NCBI GenBank assembly: GCA_015679605.1
Contig: JAAAVE010000954.1
Coordinates: 1 to 11,678 of the forward strand
Reading direction: 5' to 3'
Length of the DNA: 11,678 nucleotides
Source: Podila epigama
Lineage: Eukaryota; Mortierellomycota; Mortierellomycetes; Mortierellales; Mortierellaceae
Within the stretch, counting starts at the first letter, position 1. Every line of letters begins with the position of its first letter. The notes under the pieces were generated by a model. That model did no database searches and was not told the DNA's origin. It worked only from the letters and a program-made list of their open reading frames with translations. Below, in pieces: positions 1 through 8,189 of this stretch. The translations under genes and the position numbers were made by a program.

Positions 1-71
1 AAAAAAAAGCTTGTTTGTTCATGGTGTGCGAAATGAGTCAATAGTAGATGATGTTGAAATGAGATTCTTAC

Positions 72-127
72 TGCTCCTCGTGTCTATGGGGGCCGACCTG
101 GCCGCAGTTCTTTTCGCAGACGGACAT
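72..127 (-). CDS. Possible first exon of a divergent minus-strand gene (partial)
   Basis: On the minus strand an ATG at 127-125 starts MSVCEKNCGQVGPHRHEE, and the frame runs into a strong donor GTAAGA at 71-66 before an in-frame stop. The sequence beyond (65 down to 1) is T/C-rich, with a possible branch point CTATTGACTC, and leaves the window. The start sits downstream of a TATA-like site and a poly-T tract. The peptide is Cys-rich but I do not recognise it, and 18 codons are weak evidence; it may be chance. Confidence 0.25.
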
Positions 128-210
128 GATGTGTTGGATGGTGTGAGAGGTGGGTGATGAAGAAGAGATGTAGGATGAAGGAAAGGAAAAGAGAGATCAA
201 AGTGAATCTA

Positions 211-229
211 TTTTTTTTTTTTTTTTTTT
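211..229 (+). repeat. Homopolymer T19
   Basis: An uninterrupted run of 19 thymines in the upstream intergenic region. Such tracts exclude nucleosomes in fungal promoters, so it may mark a promoter. Its exact length is prone to sequencing error. Confidence 0.9.
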
Positions 230-280
230 ATGTCTCCGCCTTGTGTTGCAACAAGAAAAGACTTTCACTCTCCCACGGGG

Positions 281-290
281 GGTATATACA
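281..290. promoter_or_regulatory. TATA-like site GGTATATACA
   Basis: TATATA at 283-288 follows a run of six G. It lies too far (about 950 nt) from the formin start to be its usual TATA box. It sits about 156 nt upstream of the candidate minus-strand start at 127, a more fitting distance. No independent support. Confidence 0.3.
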
Positions 291-450
291 GCCTTTGCGA
301 TCTCGTGATGTTCCTGAGGTTGACCCAAAACGTTGAAGAAATTGCCATGTGCGAATCATATTGAGTTAATTGGGGAGAGTGTGAGAGGTCTTTTCTATGA
401 CCATTGCGGTGCAGAATGGCTTACCAACCTCCGACATGTTGGCATGGATA

Positions 451-521
451 GCCAGGCAGGCAAGCAAGACAAGACAGACAGACAAGCAAGATCTTGACCT
501 TGACCTTGACATTGACATTGA
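451..521 (+). repeat. Short tandem repeats, GCAAGACA-like and TTGACC/TTGACA
   Basis: Two adjacent simple repeats: a CAAG/ACAGAC-rich stretch at 451-490, then about five 6-nt units TTGACC or TTGACA at 494-521. Open frames over this stretch only read out the repeat (for example alternating Leu/Asp), so I do not call a gene here. Confidence 0.75.
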
Positions 522-597
522 GAGACAGGGCGCCGATCAGGTGCAATGCAATCACTACCCTGTTGCAGACAGAATACAAGCCAAGTAGCTCCCCTCT

Positions 598-628
598 GAT
601 TGGACCCAGGCTTGGGATTGGTCCCAGG
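598..628 (+). promoter_or_regulatory. Duplicated 13-mer carrying two inverted CCAAT boxes
   Basis: GATTGG(A/T)CCCAGG occurs at 598-610 and 616-628, 18 nt apart start to start. Each holds ATTGG, the reverse complement of CCAAT, a site for the HAP/NF-Y complex. Located about 630 nt before the formin ATG and just before the CT-rich leader, this is a plausible upstream activating element (inference). Confidence 0.45.
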
Positions 629-759
629 TCCTGCGTCCCTCCCTTGGGTCTCTCCTCACCTCGACTCTCCACTTCACTCCACTCCACCAACAAAAAGAAA
701 ATATCAAAAAAACACCTCTCTGAACCATAAATTATTCTTTTATTTTTGTTATTGCCGCC

Positions 760-1241
760 ATCCCCATCATCATCCTCACCATCCTCGTCATCCCCCACAT
801 CAACGCATCATCATCATCAAACAATTCTCCCTCTCTCTCTCTCTTTCTCTCTCCCATCACTCTCTCCCCTCACTTACTCACTCTCTCCTTCCTCTCCCAC
901 ACTTGCTGCACTCACAACCACAGCCAGTAGCAACGTCTGAGCTTGGTGGCTCAACCGCTCAAGCAAACAAGCAATTCATTTGGGTCATCATCGCCCCCTT
1001 CCCTCGCTCATTTCTCACTCTCTCTCACTCTTTTTTCTTGTTCACTTTTTTCACGCTTGTATTTTTTTTGGTCCAAGCTCTCATTTTTTTTTCGTCTGCT
1101 CCTACCCCATTCCAGGCATCTTTCTTTTTTCTTCTATTCATCACTTTCATCCTTTTTTTTCTTTTCCTTCTCTCAATCACATTCACATTCATATTCAAAC
1201 TCATTTCCCTTCTGACTCAAGGATAGACCCATCCAATCAGG
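760..1241 (+). promoter_or_regulatory. CT/T-rich promoter and leader of the formin gene
   Basis: About 480 nt of extreme pyrimidine bias: CAT repeats around 760-820, a CT microsatellite at 827-855, and many T7-T8 runs from 1030 to 1170. There is no TATA box close to the ATG. CT-rich tracts upstream of the start codon are typical of highly transcribed fungal genes. Frames open across it encode only Ser/Leu/Phe/His-rich low-complexity peptide and are not genes. Confidence 0.5.
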
Positions 1242-4200
1242 ATGGACAAGATTCTGCATTTGGGCAAGAAGCGGTCTACAAAGCACTCGCCTCCCATCTC
1301 CATCTCGGCCCCCACCCCAAGTCCCGCTGGCTCCTCGCCATTCTTTCCTCCAAGCTCACCAACATTCGTACCTCAAACAACTTATCAGCCTCGTGCAAGT
1401 ATCAACCTCAGCCCTGGTGACCATAGCCAGTACACCTCTAGCAGTAACTACAATAACAGCAACAACAGTTCCTCCTCCCATAATTCGACTAACAACACCT
1501 ACAACAATGGTCACCAGAGCTATGCCAGTAGCAGCTCAGGAAGTACCTATACTAACAACAGCGGCGGTCATGGCGGACAGCACTATCACCAGCCGAGCGA
1601 TCACTCCAGTTCCTCGTCGTCAGGCAGGACAACACAACAGACCTACTACTCGTCCTCCTCGCAACCTTACTTTAGCTCGGTCTCGGGTGCTGCTGCAAGC
1701 GTCATCTCGACGTTGACCTCTGGTCATCACCGAGGATCCTCCGGCACGGACAGGCCTACCTCACCTAGCAACAACTTTGATACCATGTCTATCCGTTCCT
1801 TTAGAACTTCAACCTCGGACACCGCCAGTGAGGCTGGTCGCTCCAAAGCAATGTCCCTTGCCCGTCCCCGTAACGATCAGGAGATTGAAGACCGCTTTGT
1901 CGACTTTATGGTAAAACTATGAATCTCTATACAACATCCGGTCAAAGGGGGAAGCAAAGTGGCCGGAGTGCGATTGCACAAGAGACAGGCGCCATGGGTG
2001 CTGGACTCATTTGTACTCTGGTATCCAACAGACAAGGATTACGAAAGAAAAAGAAGGCACAAAAAATTCGACAATAAGATGGACCCAGTGGAGGAAAAGC
2101 ACGCGATGATAGATAAGAACAAGAACGTGGACGGAATGGCATGAGCCTCTTTGACATGGACAAACACAAGTGGGAAAGAAAACATAAACAACAAGGGATG
2201 ACAACAGCGTATGACAGTTGACCTAACCACACCATGAAATGTTACTTTTTAATTCTTCTAGAACAACATGGGCATGCACGAGCCCGAGAAGCGAAAAGCG
2301 ATGGCGCAGTTACCAATGGACACAAAGTGGAAGCTTATCTACCAGCACGAGTCGCAGGAACAATCCAAGGTAGGAATGGCTCAGAGTGTGTGTATGCGAG
2401 AGAGAGAGAGAGTGAGTGAGTGAGAGCGCGAGTGTGAGGAATGATAAAAAATAGTTTAAAGGACGCCACAGGCATCTTTCACTTGATAACTATTATAAGA
2501 ATGCCGTTGGAGGGGGCTCACGAGGGGCAGGATTTTGAGAATGGAGAAATAGGATCATCGGAGGAATAGGACCATCCATCCCTACAGGGCTATTCATTGC
2601 TGCTTTTTCTTATTTTTTTCCGTCCTTGGTTTGTATTAATATGTTCGCATTGTCCTATACCTGACACTCTTTGTATCTTTTGGTATGACTTAGGCACGGA
2701 AACGTGAAGAAGGATTCATTGATAAAACCTCGCCAGAGTACTATGTTCGGAAAATGCAATCAGATGCCGATCTCAGGAATATGGATATCAAGGTTCTTAT
2801 TGCTCTTCATGTCTCGCTCAAATCCCAGCCAATCTCGTACGTATTTTGTTTTATATATATATATATTCATTTGATGATGGTCATAAGTGCTGTCAACCCA
2901 TTCTGATGCATACTCATACTTCAAAAATCTTGATCTTGTAGATGGGTGAGGATCTTTATCCAGAACAGAGGCCAGCTTATTCTTTCCTCATCATTGGCCA
3001 CTTTGAACCATCGTCCTTCTCGGTTAGTTTTCTAGATTTTCAGATTGTTCTTTTTTTTGCTTGCACAACCCAATACCGTATGAATATGGACTGACACGGC
3101 CATCTCATTTTTTTAATATTCAAACAGGCGAGATACTGATTTGGCAATGGAACATGAGATTGTAAAATGTTTAAAGACACTTCTCAACAACCGATGGGGC
3201 GCACAGGAGGCAATCAAACACCCACCATGCATCTCGGCCCTCTGTTTCTCCATCACCTCACCACAGCTCCAAACAAGAAAGTTGGTAGTTGAAGTCCTGA
3301 CGTTCTTGTGCTATTGTGAGGTGCCCATGGGCCACAAACTGGTACTGGAGGGATTGGATCAGGTGCAAGAATACTGGAAGGAGAGTGCACGTTTTGACGC
3401 ATGGATGCGAATCCTTGAAAACACGATCGACGGACGTGGACGCTTTGGTACCATGGTCGGAATGAGTGAAGAACTCAAAAAGACAGGCACCCTCGACAGC
3501 CACCTTATCGAATATGTGGTAAGTTAACCCTTTGCCAGGACAATGACTTTGTCAATACGCATACCATGCATTTTCATGTTCAACAGAAGAAAAAAAACGA
3601 TTGATTCTCAAAAACTCTTTCATCACTCTCCTCATTTTTCTCCGGTTCCCTTCTTTCCGTCTCTTGATGGATATACTAGCTGTCTAATGTGGTCTTTATT
3701 AACGCCTTGCTTCAAGTTGTGGACGATATCGAGTTGCGGATTCATCTCCGAAGCCAGCTGACGACGAGCGGGCTGACACGAATCATCTCGGTAAGGAAGC
3801 AGTGCCAAACGCCTTTGAATACTTCCCTTGTATCTAGTAATGTAGTTTTTTTTGTTCACATCTCATTTTTTACAACTCTCTAGAAAATGAGAAGTCTCAA
3901 CCACGATCTTATCGACCGCCAACTGAACATATACGAGGACGAGGCCGAGAATGATTATGAAGACATGGTCGAGTTTTACAACCACCAGATTCTCCATGAC
4001 ATGTCCGACCCCTATGATGTGTTCCAGGCATTGCTTCGCTCCGTCGAGGACAGTAGAGCATATGACTTTTTCCTGTCACTTCTCCAACACATGCTTCTCA
4101 TCCGTGAAGAAGGTGACCTGAGGTAAGAACAACGACATATAACATTTCATTTTATTTTGCGAGCATTCTAAAAAAACACGACTAACGTAAACTTGCTGCA

Positions 4201-7200
4201 TCATGTCAATTCCCTTTCTTTGTTTCAGGATTCGGTACTTTCAGCTTATGGATGCGATTGTTACACAAGTAGTACTGGACAGGAGGGGGATCACTGACAA
4301 TTTTGAACAAAAGATTGGCATATCTGTCAACCAGCTTGTGAGCAAACTTGTGGACCAGGATAAGCTTAATGTGGCCCTAGAAGATTCCAAGCATGCACGC
4401 ATGGAGCTCGAGAAGTTGAAGCGCCAAAAGAAGGAGCTGGAGCTTGAATTAGGGCAAAGAGATGGTACGGTTATACGACAATGAAGGATCATGTCGTTTT
4501 TATATCTTCACGTTCACAACAGAGAGAATTATGAGTGTTCACCATAAGTTTTTGCCTTTCACTTTTTATTGTTCTAGATGGCATGGTGTCACAGTTAAAG
4601 TCGAATATCTACTCGCTCGAAGATCTCTTGCGGTTATCAAGGCACACCATCCAAACTCTCCAAGCTAAATTGAATGACGTGGAAACACAGACGCAGGCCA
4701 AGATTGCTGCGCAGGATTCTCAGCTAAAGCATCTTTTAAAGTCGTTGCAGGACGCCAACACACTCTTGGAAGAGGCAGGCATGCAAACTGGAGTGTCGAT
4801 AGGTACAGGAAGCCCTGGTCCTGGTGAGCGCTATGGCGCTAATGCTGGCCGAGGCGCATATGGACCTCGGTCAGATGCTAATTACCCACCCGTGGACAAG
4901 GAAAAGATTCGCAAAATGATTGAGCAGACTCGGGTAGATACAGCGGCTATCCGTAACCGTGTCCCCATTATTGTATCGACACCCGATCCAGCATTGGAAA
5001 AGGATCTCGAGAAATTAAACGGATACCAATATACTGGAAAGACTGCAACAGGCGCTAAATCAGACGCTAAATCAGACGTCACAACAAAAACTACAGCAGA
5101 AGCTACAACAGACGATGTGTCGGCTCTATCAGTTAAGGACTCCAACAATCAGGATACCGGAGATGGATTCTATGACGAAGGTAACGGCGGTCTCCCCATC
5201 GCAACAGTGGAAATGGAGGATGGTCCCACGCTTTACATTGTTTTCAAGCATGATAAAAGTATTAACTCTGCGGTTTGGAATCGTTCTTTTTCTTTTTCTA
5301 GCCCTTGAAATGATTGAAGAGCATGCCTCTCACCTATCCCCACCCCCGTCCGCAGGCCTTCCAAAACCACCGCCGCCACCACCACCACCTGTTGGAGGTG
5401 CACCACCTCCTCCACCTCCACCGCCACCATCTTCGGGCGGACCGCCACCACCACCTCCACCACCCATGTCAGGGGGCCCACCGCCACCTCGTCCTCCACC
5501 ACCACCATCAGGTGGACCGCCACCACCTCCTCCACCACCATCATCAGGTGGACCGCCACCACCACCTCCACCACCATCATCAGGCGGACCGCCACCTCCT
5601 CCACCTCCACCTCCACCACCAGGTTCCGGGAGTGCACCCATGTCTCCCATGTCTCCGACAGGAGCTGGCGGTATGCTTGGCGACATGCTCGCCAAGGCAG
5701 CCAATGCAGCAAAGCAAAAGGCAAGCAACGAATCAGACTCAGACTCGGATGATGCACCCCCAGGAAGCTTAGCAGCGATGCTCGCGGCCAAGAAGAAGAA
5801 ATTGGGAACCCCTGGAGCAGGAGCACTTCCCAAGACTACAGCACCAGCTCCTCCTAAGGCAGGCGGACCACCCCCTCCACCACCACCCCCTGGTGGCTTT
5901 GGTGGACCTCCACCTCCACCTCCACCTCCAGGCCGAGGAGGCCCTCCCCCACCACCTGGGCCTGGCATGCGTCCTGGCATGATGATGATGGGCAACACAA
6001 ACAAAAAGAAGGAGGCTTACATGGCGAGTGTCAAGATGAAGGCTCTGCAGTGGGACAAGCTGAACTACATGAATGTTGGAAACACAGTCTGGGGTGCAGG
6101 TGGCATTGACGAGGATGCGCTCCAGCGGTCCCTTGGCGAGAATGGTATCTTTGGTTCCATGGAGCAGCTCTTTTTGGCCAAAGTTACAGAGTACAGAGGT
6201 AAGACGTGGCTTCATTGTTGAATTATTATTATTTTTTTTTTTAATTGTGTTCACTTGGTTCTGCGACCTTCTTTATTAACACTGTGCTCTTTATCATTTA
6301 TCATTGAAAGAACCCCGTGCCTCGAAAAAGAACAAGGAGATTCTCATTTTGGAACAACGCCGTGCTCATCAGATTAACATTATGTTGGGAGGCATGAAGC
6401 ACACATACCCTGAGATCCGTTCTGCTATCCTCAGGATGGATGAGAACTTCATGACCTTGGTTCAGTTGACAAGTCTGCTCAAGTTTGTTCCTGACGCTGA
6501 AGAGGTATGTTCACTATCAATCAGATACTATCTTTTTTTGAAAAACGAGTAACTGTGATTGTTCGAAAAGCAAACGTAATTATTCACCGATGGTATTCAC
6601 GTCTTTGTTACTAGACCGGAAAGTTGCTTGAATACAAGGACGCTTCAGACGATGTCAAGGTGATGCTTGGTCGTGCAGAAGCATTCTTTGTCGAGGTTCT
6701 CAAGATTGAGAGATACCAGCAACGCCTGGAAGGTCTCAAGTTCAAGATCACATTCCAATCTGTCTTGGATGGTGTGAACGAGGCCATCACAGCCGTGTCA
6801 ATTGCCTCACAGAACTTGAAGAACTCCAAATTCTTTAAGGAGCTTCTCAACCTGATTTTGATGCTAGGAAACTACATGAACGGTAGCGGACACAACGGTG
6901 GAGCCTTTGGCTTCAAGATTGCAAGCATCAACAAACTGGTCGACACCAAGGCGTCGAATGCTCCTGGCATGACCCTGATGCACTTTTTGGCCAACATCAT
7001 TGAGACAACTCTGCCAGACCTGCTTCAATATCAACAGGAAATCAGCTCCTGTGGAGAAGCCTGCAGAGGTAAATTTCCTTAGCACTGTTTTTTTTTTTTT
7101 GGATCCGAGATGTGTCTGAGCTGTGTGTCTCGAGAGCAACAAAGTTAATGGCATCCTTTGTTTGCATTCTTTTGTCTTTCTGAAAATAGTTTCTCTTCCG

Positions 7201-7977
7201 GAGCTTCAGTCTGACTTTAACCTGATAAAGTCCAAGCTGAAAGAGCTCAAAGCTGAACTCAAGTCACACTATGCCGATGGATACAAGTCATGCCCTGAAG
7301 ATCGTTTCCAGGAAGTCATGGAGCCATTTATTGAGGCAGCAGAGTTTGCGTTTTCGTATGCCGAGACAGCTATGGTTGAGATGGATGGTTCGTATAAGGA
7401 CTGCGTCAAGTTTTTTGGCGAGGACCCAACAATCATGAAGCCAGATGAATTCTTTGGCATCTTCAAGACGTTTACGGCATCATTCGAGGTAAAGGATAAG
7501 CTTCTTTTTATGCTCCTCATGTTATCAATGTTATCAATGTGATCAGTGTCACTTTTATTTGTATTTCATGCTAACGACAAAATTTGTATTTTCATGTTTA
7601 TGACTTTACAGAAAGCAAGAGATGATAATCGCAAGCAACGCGAACGTGAGGCACAGCGCGAAAAGGCCAAGAAGGCAGCCAAGATGCGACAAGAGCAGAT
7701 TGCAGCCAAGAGAAATCGCCTTCAAGTGCCCGACATTCATGGCGATGGCTCAACATCTGATGTTGATGGTCATGGCGGCAACAATGACGACAAGGGCATG
7801 ATGGATAGCTTGTTGGAGACCTTGCGCAACGGAGGTGACAATGAAGCATCACGACGAGACCGGCGCCGTAAGCATCGCCAAGACCATTCGGCTTCTGTGG
7901 CAGTGAAGGCACAGGATCTGCTGACTTCTCTTCGTGAGGATAATGGCGGCGCATCAAATCATATCATTGTGATGTGA
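1242..7977 (+). CDS. Diaphanous-related formin (Bni1/SepA/Cdc12-type), 14 exons, complete, about 1596 aa
   Basis: Nucleates and elongates unbranched actin filaments at the cell cortex; in fungi such proteins act in polarised growth and septation downstream of Rho GTPases (family knowledge). I joined the exons by reading frame and GT/AG borders: 1242-1910, 2262-2369, 2694-2836, 2942-3022, 3128-3518, 3680-3790, 3884-4122, 4229-4464, 4578-5180, 5302-6198, 6311-6504, 6615-7068, 7190-7488, 7612-7977. They sum to 4791 nt, an exact multiple of three. Residue map: Ser/Asn-rich N-terminus 1-210; GTPase-binding plus FH3 about 214-580; dimerisation and coiled coil about 581-720; linker to about 865; FH1 883-1079; FH2 about 1100-1480 (LQWDKLN at 1109, GNYMN at 1309, KLVDTK at 1331); basic helix then DAD at 1536-1565. 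The ATG at 1242 is the first in the frame with a full N-terminus and follows a CT-rich leader. The 3' end of exon 9 is the least certain border, since a second donor at 5259 keeps the same phase. All domains are intact and no frameshift is needed. Confidence 0.93.
1911..2261 (+). other. Formin intron 1 (351 nt)
   Basis: The intron starts with ATG|GTAAAA and ends TTCTTCTAG. It is over three times longer than most introns of this gene. It separates the last GBD codons of exon 1 (DRFVDFM) from NNMGMHE in exon 2, which join without a gap relative to the family, so I see no hidden exon. Frames open inside it on both strands have no recognisable product. Confidence 0.8.
2370..2693 (+). other. Formin intron 2 (324 nt) with GA microsatellite
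   Basis: Donor AAG|GTAGGA, acceptor GACTTAG. It contains a GA run then GTGA repeats at 2398-2432. Both flanking exons keep phase 0. Nothing else is recognised in it. Confidence 0.8.
4229..4800 (+). other. Formin dimerisation segment and coiled coil
   Basis: Exon 8 opens with RYFQLMDAIVTQVVLDRRG, the conserved helix that follows FH3 in fungal formins. A Glu/Lys/Leu-rich stretch with heptad character (ELEKLKRQKKELELEL) follows, and exon 9 continues with LKSNIYSLEDLLRLS and a second helical run up to LEEAG. This predicts a long coiled coil, roughly residues 620-720. The rest of exon 9 (to 5180) is a Gly/Ser/Thr-rich linker with a proline-poor, probably disordered composition. Confidence 0.7.
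5052..5080 (+). repeat. Tandem 12-mer in the formin linker
   Basis: The 12-nt unit GCTAAATCAGAC occurs twice in a row and a third partial copy follows. It encodes AKSD repeated in a low-complexity Ser/Thr/Asp linker between the coiled coil and FH1. The reading frame is kept, so the repeat simply lengthens the linker. Confidence 0.7.
5181..5301 (+). other. Formin intron 9 with two possible donor sites
   Basis: Donor GAAG|GTAACG at 5181 and acceptor TTTTTCTAG ending at 5301 give a 121-nt intron like its neighbours, with a branch-point-like TATTAAC at 5260-5266. A second donor, GTATTA at 5259, would give the same phase but only a 43-nt intron whose branch site overlaps the donor, so I prefer 5181. 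Using 5259 would add 26 codons (5181-5258), which are open and read GNGGLPIATVEMEDG and onward. Retaining the intron would hit a TGA at 5306-5308, just before FH1. Confidence 0.6.
5367..5621 (+). repeat. FH1 proline block 1, a coding minisatellite with 36-nt units
   Basis: Seven proline tracks lie in a row, with lengths 8, 9, 8, 4+5 (split by Arg), 8, 8 and 11, separated by Gly-Gly or Ser-Ser-Gly-Gly spacers. The commonest unit is GGPPPPPPPPSS, 12 codons or 36 nt, and its DNA copies are nearly identical around 5509-5590. In formins FH1 tracks bind profilin-actin and feed actin monomers to FH2. The near-identical DNA units suggest that track number can change by slippage or unequal crossing over (inference). 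Residues about 883-967. Confidence 0.9.
5622..5867 (+). other. Non-proline insert inside FH1 (82 residues)
   Basis: Between the two proline blocks lie about 82 residues of different character (968-1049). There are two helix-prone segments, GGMLGDMLAKAANAAKQK and SLAAMLAAKKKKLG, separated by an acidic serine-rich stretch ESDSDSDD that resembles casein-kinase-2 sites. The two helices share the pattern L-x-x-ML-A followed by lysines. I see no named domain. An actin-binding WH2-like function is a loose possibility only, because the usual LKK(T/V) pattern is not clear. Confidence 0.6.
5868..5957 (+). repeat. FH1 proline block 2
   Basis: Three more tracks of 8, 8 and 5 prolines are separated by GGFGG and GRGG spacers (residues about 1050-1079). 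They sit directly before the Met/Gly linker that leads into FH2. Being nearest to FH2, this block is the one expected to deliver profilin-actin most efficiently (family knowledge). Together with block 1 the protein has ten tracks, a high number. Confidence 0.88.
6019..7500 (+). other. Formin FH2 actin-nucleation domain, exons 10-13
   Basis: FH2 opens with the lasso-region signature MKALQWDKLN (W at residue 1111) and continues through SKKNKEILILEQRRAHQIN, RMDENFMTLVQL and ERYQQRLEGLKFK. The strongly conserved core ILMLGNYMNGSGHNGGAFGF then KIASINKLVDTK lies at residues 1305-1336. It ends with FKTFTASF at the exon 13 border. FH2 forms a ring dimer that nucleates actin and tracks the barbed end. 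Four introns (6199-6310, 6505-6614, 7069-7189, 7489-7611) interrupt or end it, all in phases that rejoin cleanly. Nothing conserved appears to be missing. Confidence 0.92.
7519..7545 (+). repeat. Three copies of a 9-mer in formin intron 13
   Basis: ATGTTATCA occurs twice, then once as ATGTGATCA, back to back inside intron 13. It is a short tandem repeat with no evident function. An in-frame stop lies at its end, so it cannot extend the preceding exon. Confidence 0.8.
7792..7881 (+). other. Diaphanous autoregulatory domain (DAD) of the formin
   Basis: Residues about 1536-1565 contain GMMDSLLETL followed by a basic cluster RRDRRRKHR. This fits the DAD pattern of M-D-x-L-L-x-x-L plus a downstream Arg/Lys patch. 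In the family the amphipathic helix docks on the FH3/DID region and the basic patch strengthens the contact, so the protein is off until Rho binds. The preceding exon 14 segment is a highly basic Arg/Lys/Glu/Gln helix that extends the FH2 tail. Confidence 0.88.
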
Positions 7978-7999
7978 AAGATGTCCTTCACGTCCAAAA

Positions 8000-8005
8000 A
8001 ATAAA
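8000..8005 (+). terminator. AATAAA polyadenylation signal of the formin gene
   Basis: AATAAA lies 23 nt after the formin stop, followed by an A-rich AAAAGAAAAAAG tract. It is the only good poly(A) signal in the 212-nt gap before the recombinase gene, so the 3' untranslated region must be short. Confidence 0.55.
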
Positions 8006-8189
8006 AAGAAAAAAGAAAAAAGAAAGAACACTACATCTGGTGTATCATAACAGAAATGTGTTGTCCGCACCCTTTTAAAATCCACAGCTACCTCGAAAAT
8101 TAATTTAACAGCTCTTCGTTCTTTTCTCCCTCCCCTTTTTCAGCCTCACTTTGAATTCCCAAAAACCATTCCGCGTCGTTTTCTCCAAC
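8006..8189 (+). promoter_or_regulatory. Compact intergenic region and leader of the recombinase gene
   Basis: Only about 185 nt separate the formin poly(A) signal from the recombinase ATG. The second half is pyrimidine-rich (CTTTTCTCCCTCCCCTTTTT) ahead of CAG at 8141-8143, which could be a leader or the 3' end of an untranslated intron. There is no TATA box. CT-rich runs before the start codon are common in fungal promoters. Confidence 0.4.

Larger units (their letters stand above)
1881..4126 (+). other. Formin GBD/FH3 (DID) regulatory region, exons 1-7
   Basis: This is the Rho-binding and armadillo-repeat part of the formin, spread over seven exons (about residues 214-580). It starts with EIEDRFVDFM at the end of exon 1, continues in exon 2 with NNMGMHEPEKR and a TKWKLIYQ stretch, and then SLKSQPIS|WVRIFIQ across the exon 3/4 join. 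Exon 5 has CLKTLLNNRWGAQEAI and RKLVVEVLTFLCY, exon 6 LSNVVFINALL and LRIHLRSQL, exon 7 the YEDEAENDYEDM stretch. These match the Drf_GBD and Drf_FH3 family patterns as I know them. In the family, this region binds active Rho and, in its absence, binds the C-terminal DAD to hold the protein inactive. Confidence 0.85.

Noticed and set aside
421-798. 125-residue minus-strand frame with acidic repeats
   Set aside because: It reads through simple repeats (CAT, TTGACC), starts in low-complexity sequence and has no recognisable domain.
600-1226. 208-residue plus-strand frame rich in Ser, Leu, Phe and His
   Set aside because: It is a read-out of the CT/T-rich formin leader; composition explains the lack of stops, and it ends just before the formin ATG.
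1942-2235. 97-residue minus-strand frame inside formin intron 1
   Set aside because: It lies wholly in an intron, has no ATG in a good context and no family resemblance; the flanking formin exons join without needing it.
5233-5826. 197-residue Val/Glu-rich minus-strand frame, and the plus-strand His-rich frame at 5314-5772
   Set aside because: Both are out-of-frame readings of the same FH1 minisatellite.
5330-6004. 224-residue glycine-rich open frame on the minus strand
   Set aside because: It is the antisense of the proline-rich FH1 repeat (CCN runs become GGN), so it stays open because of composition. It has no domain and overlaps a well-supported exon.
8151-8189. Upstream extension of the recombinase reading frame
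   Set aside because: The extension begins at TTG and has no ATG; the first ATG in frame is at 8190 and is followed by a normal acidic N-terminus.
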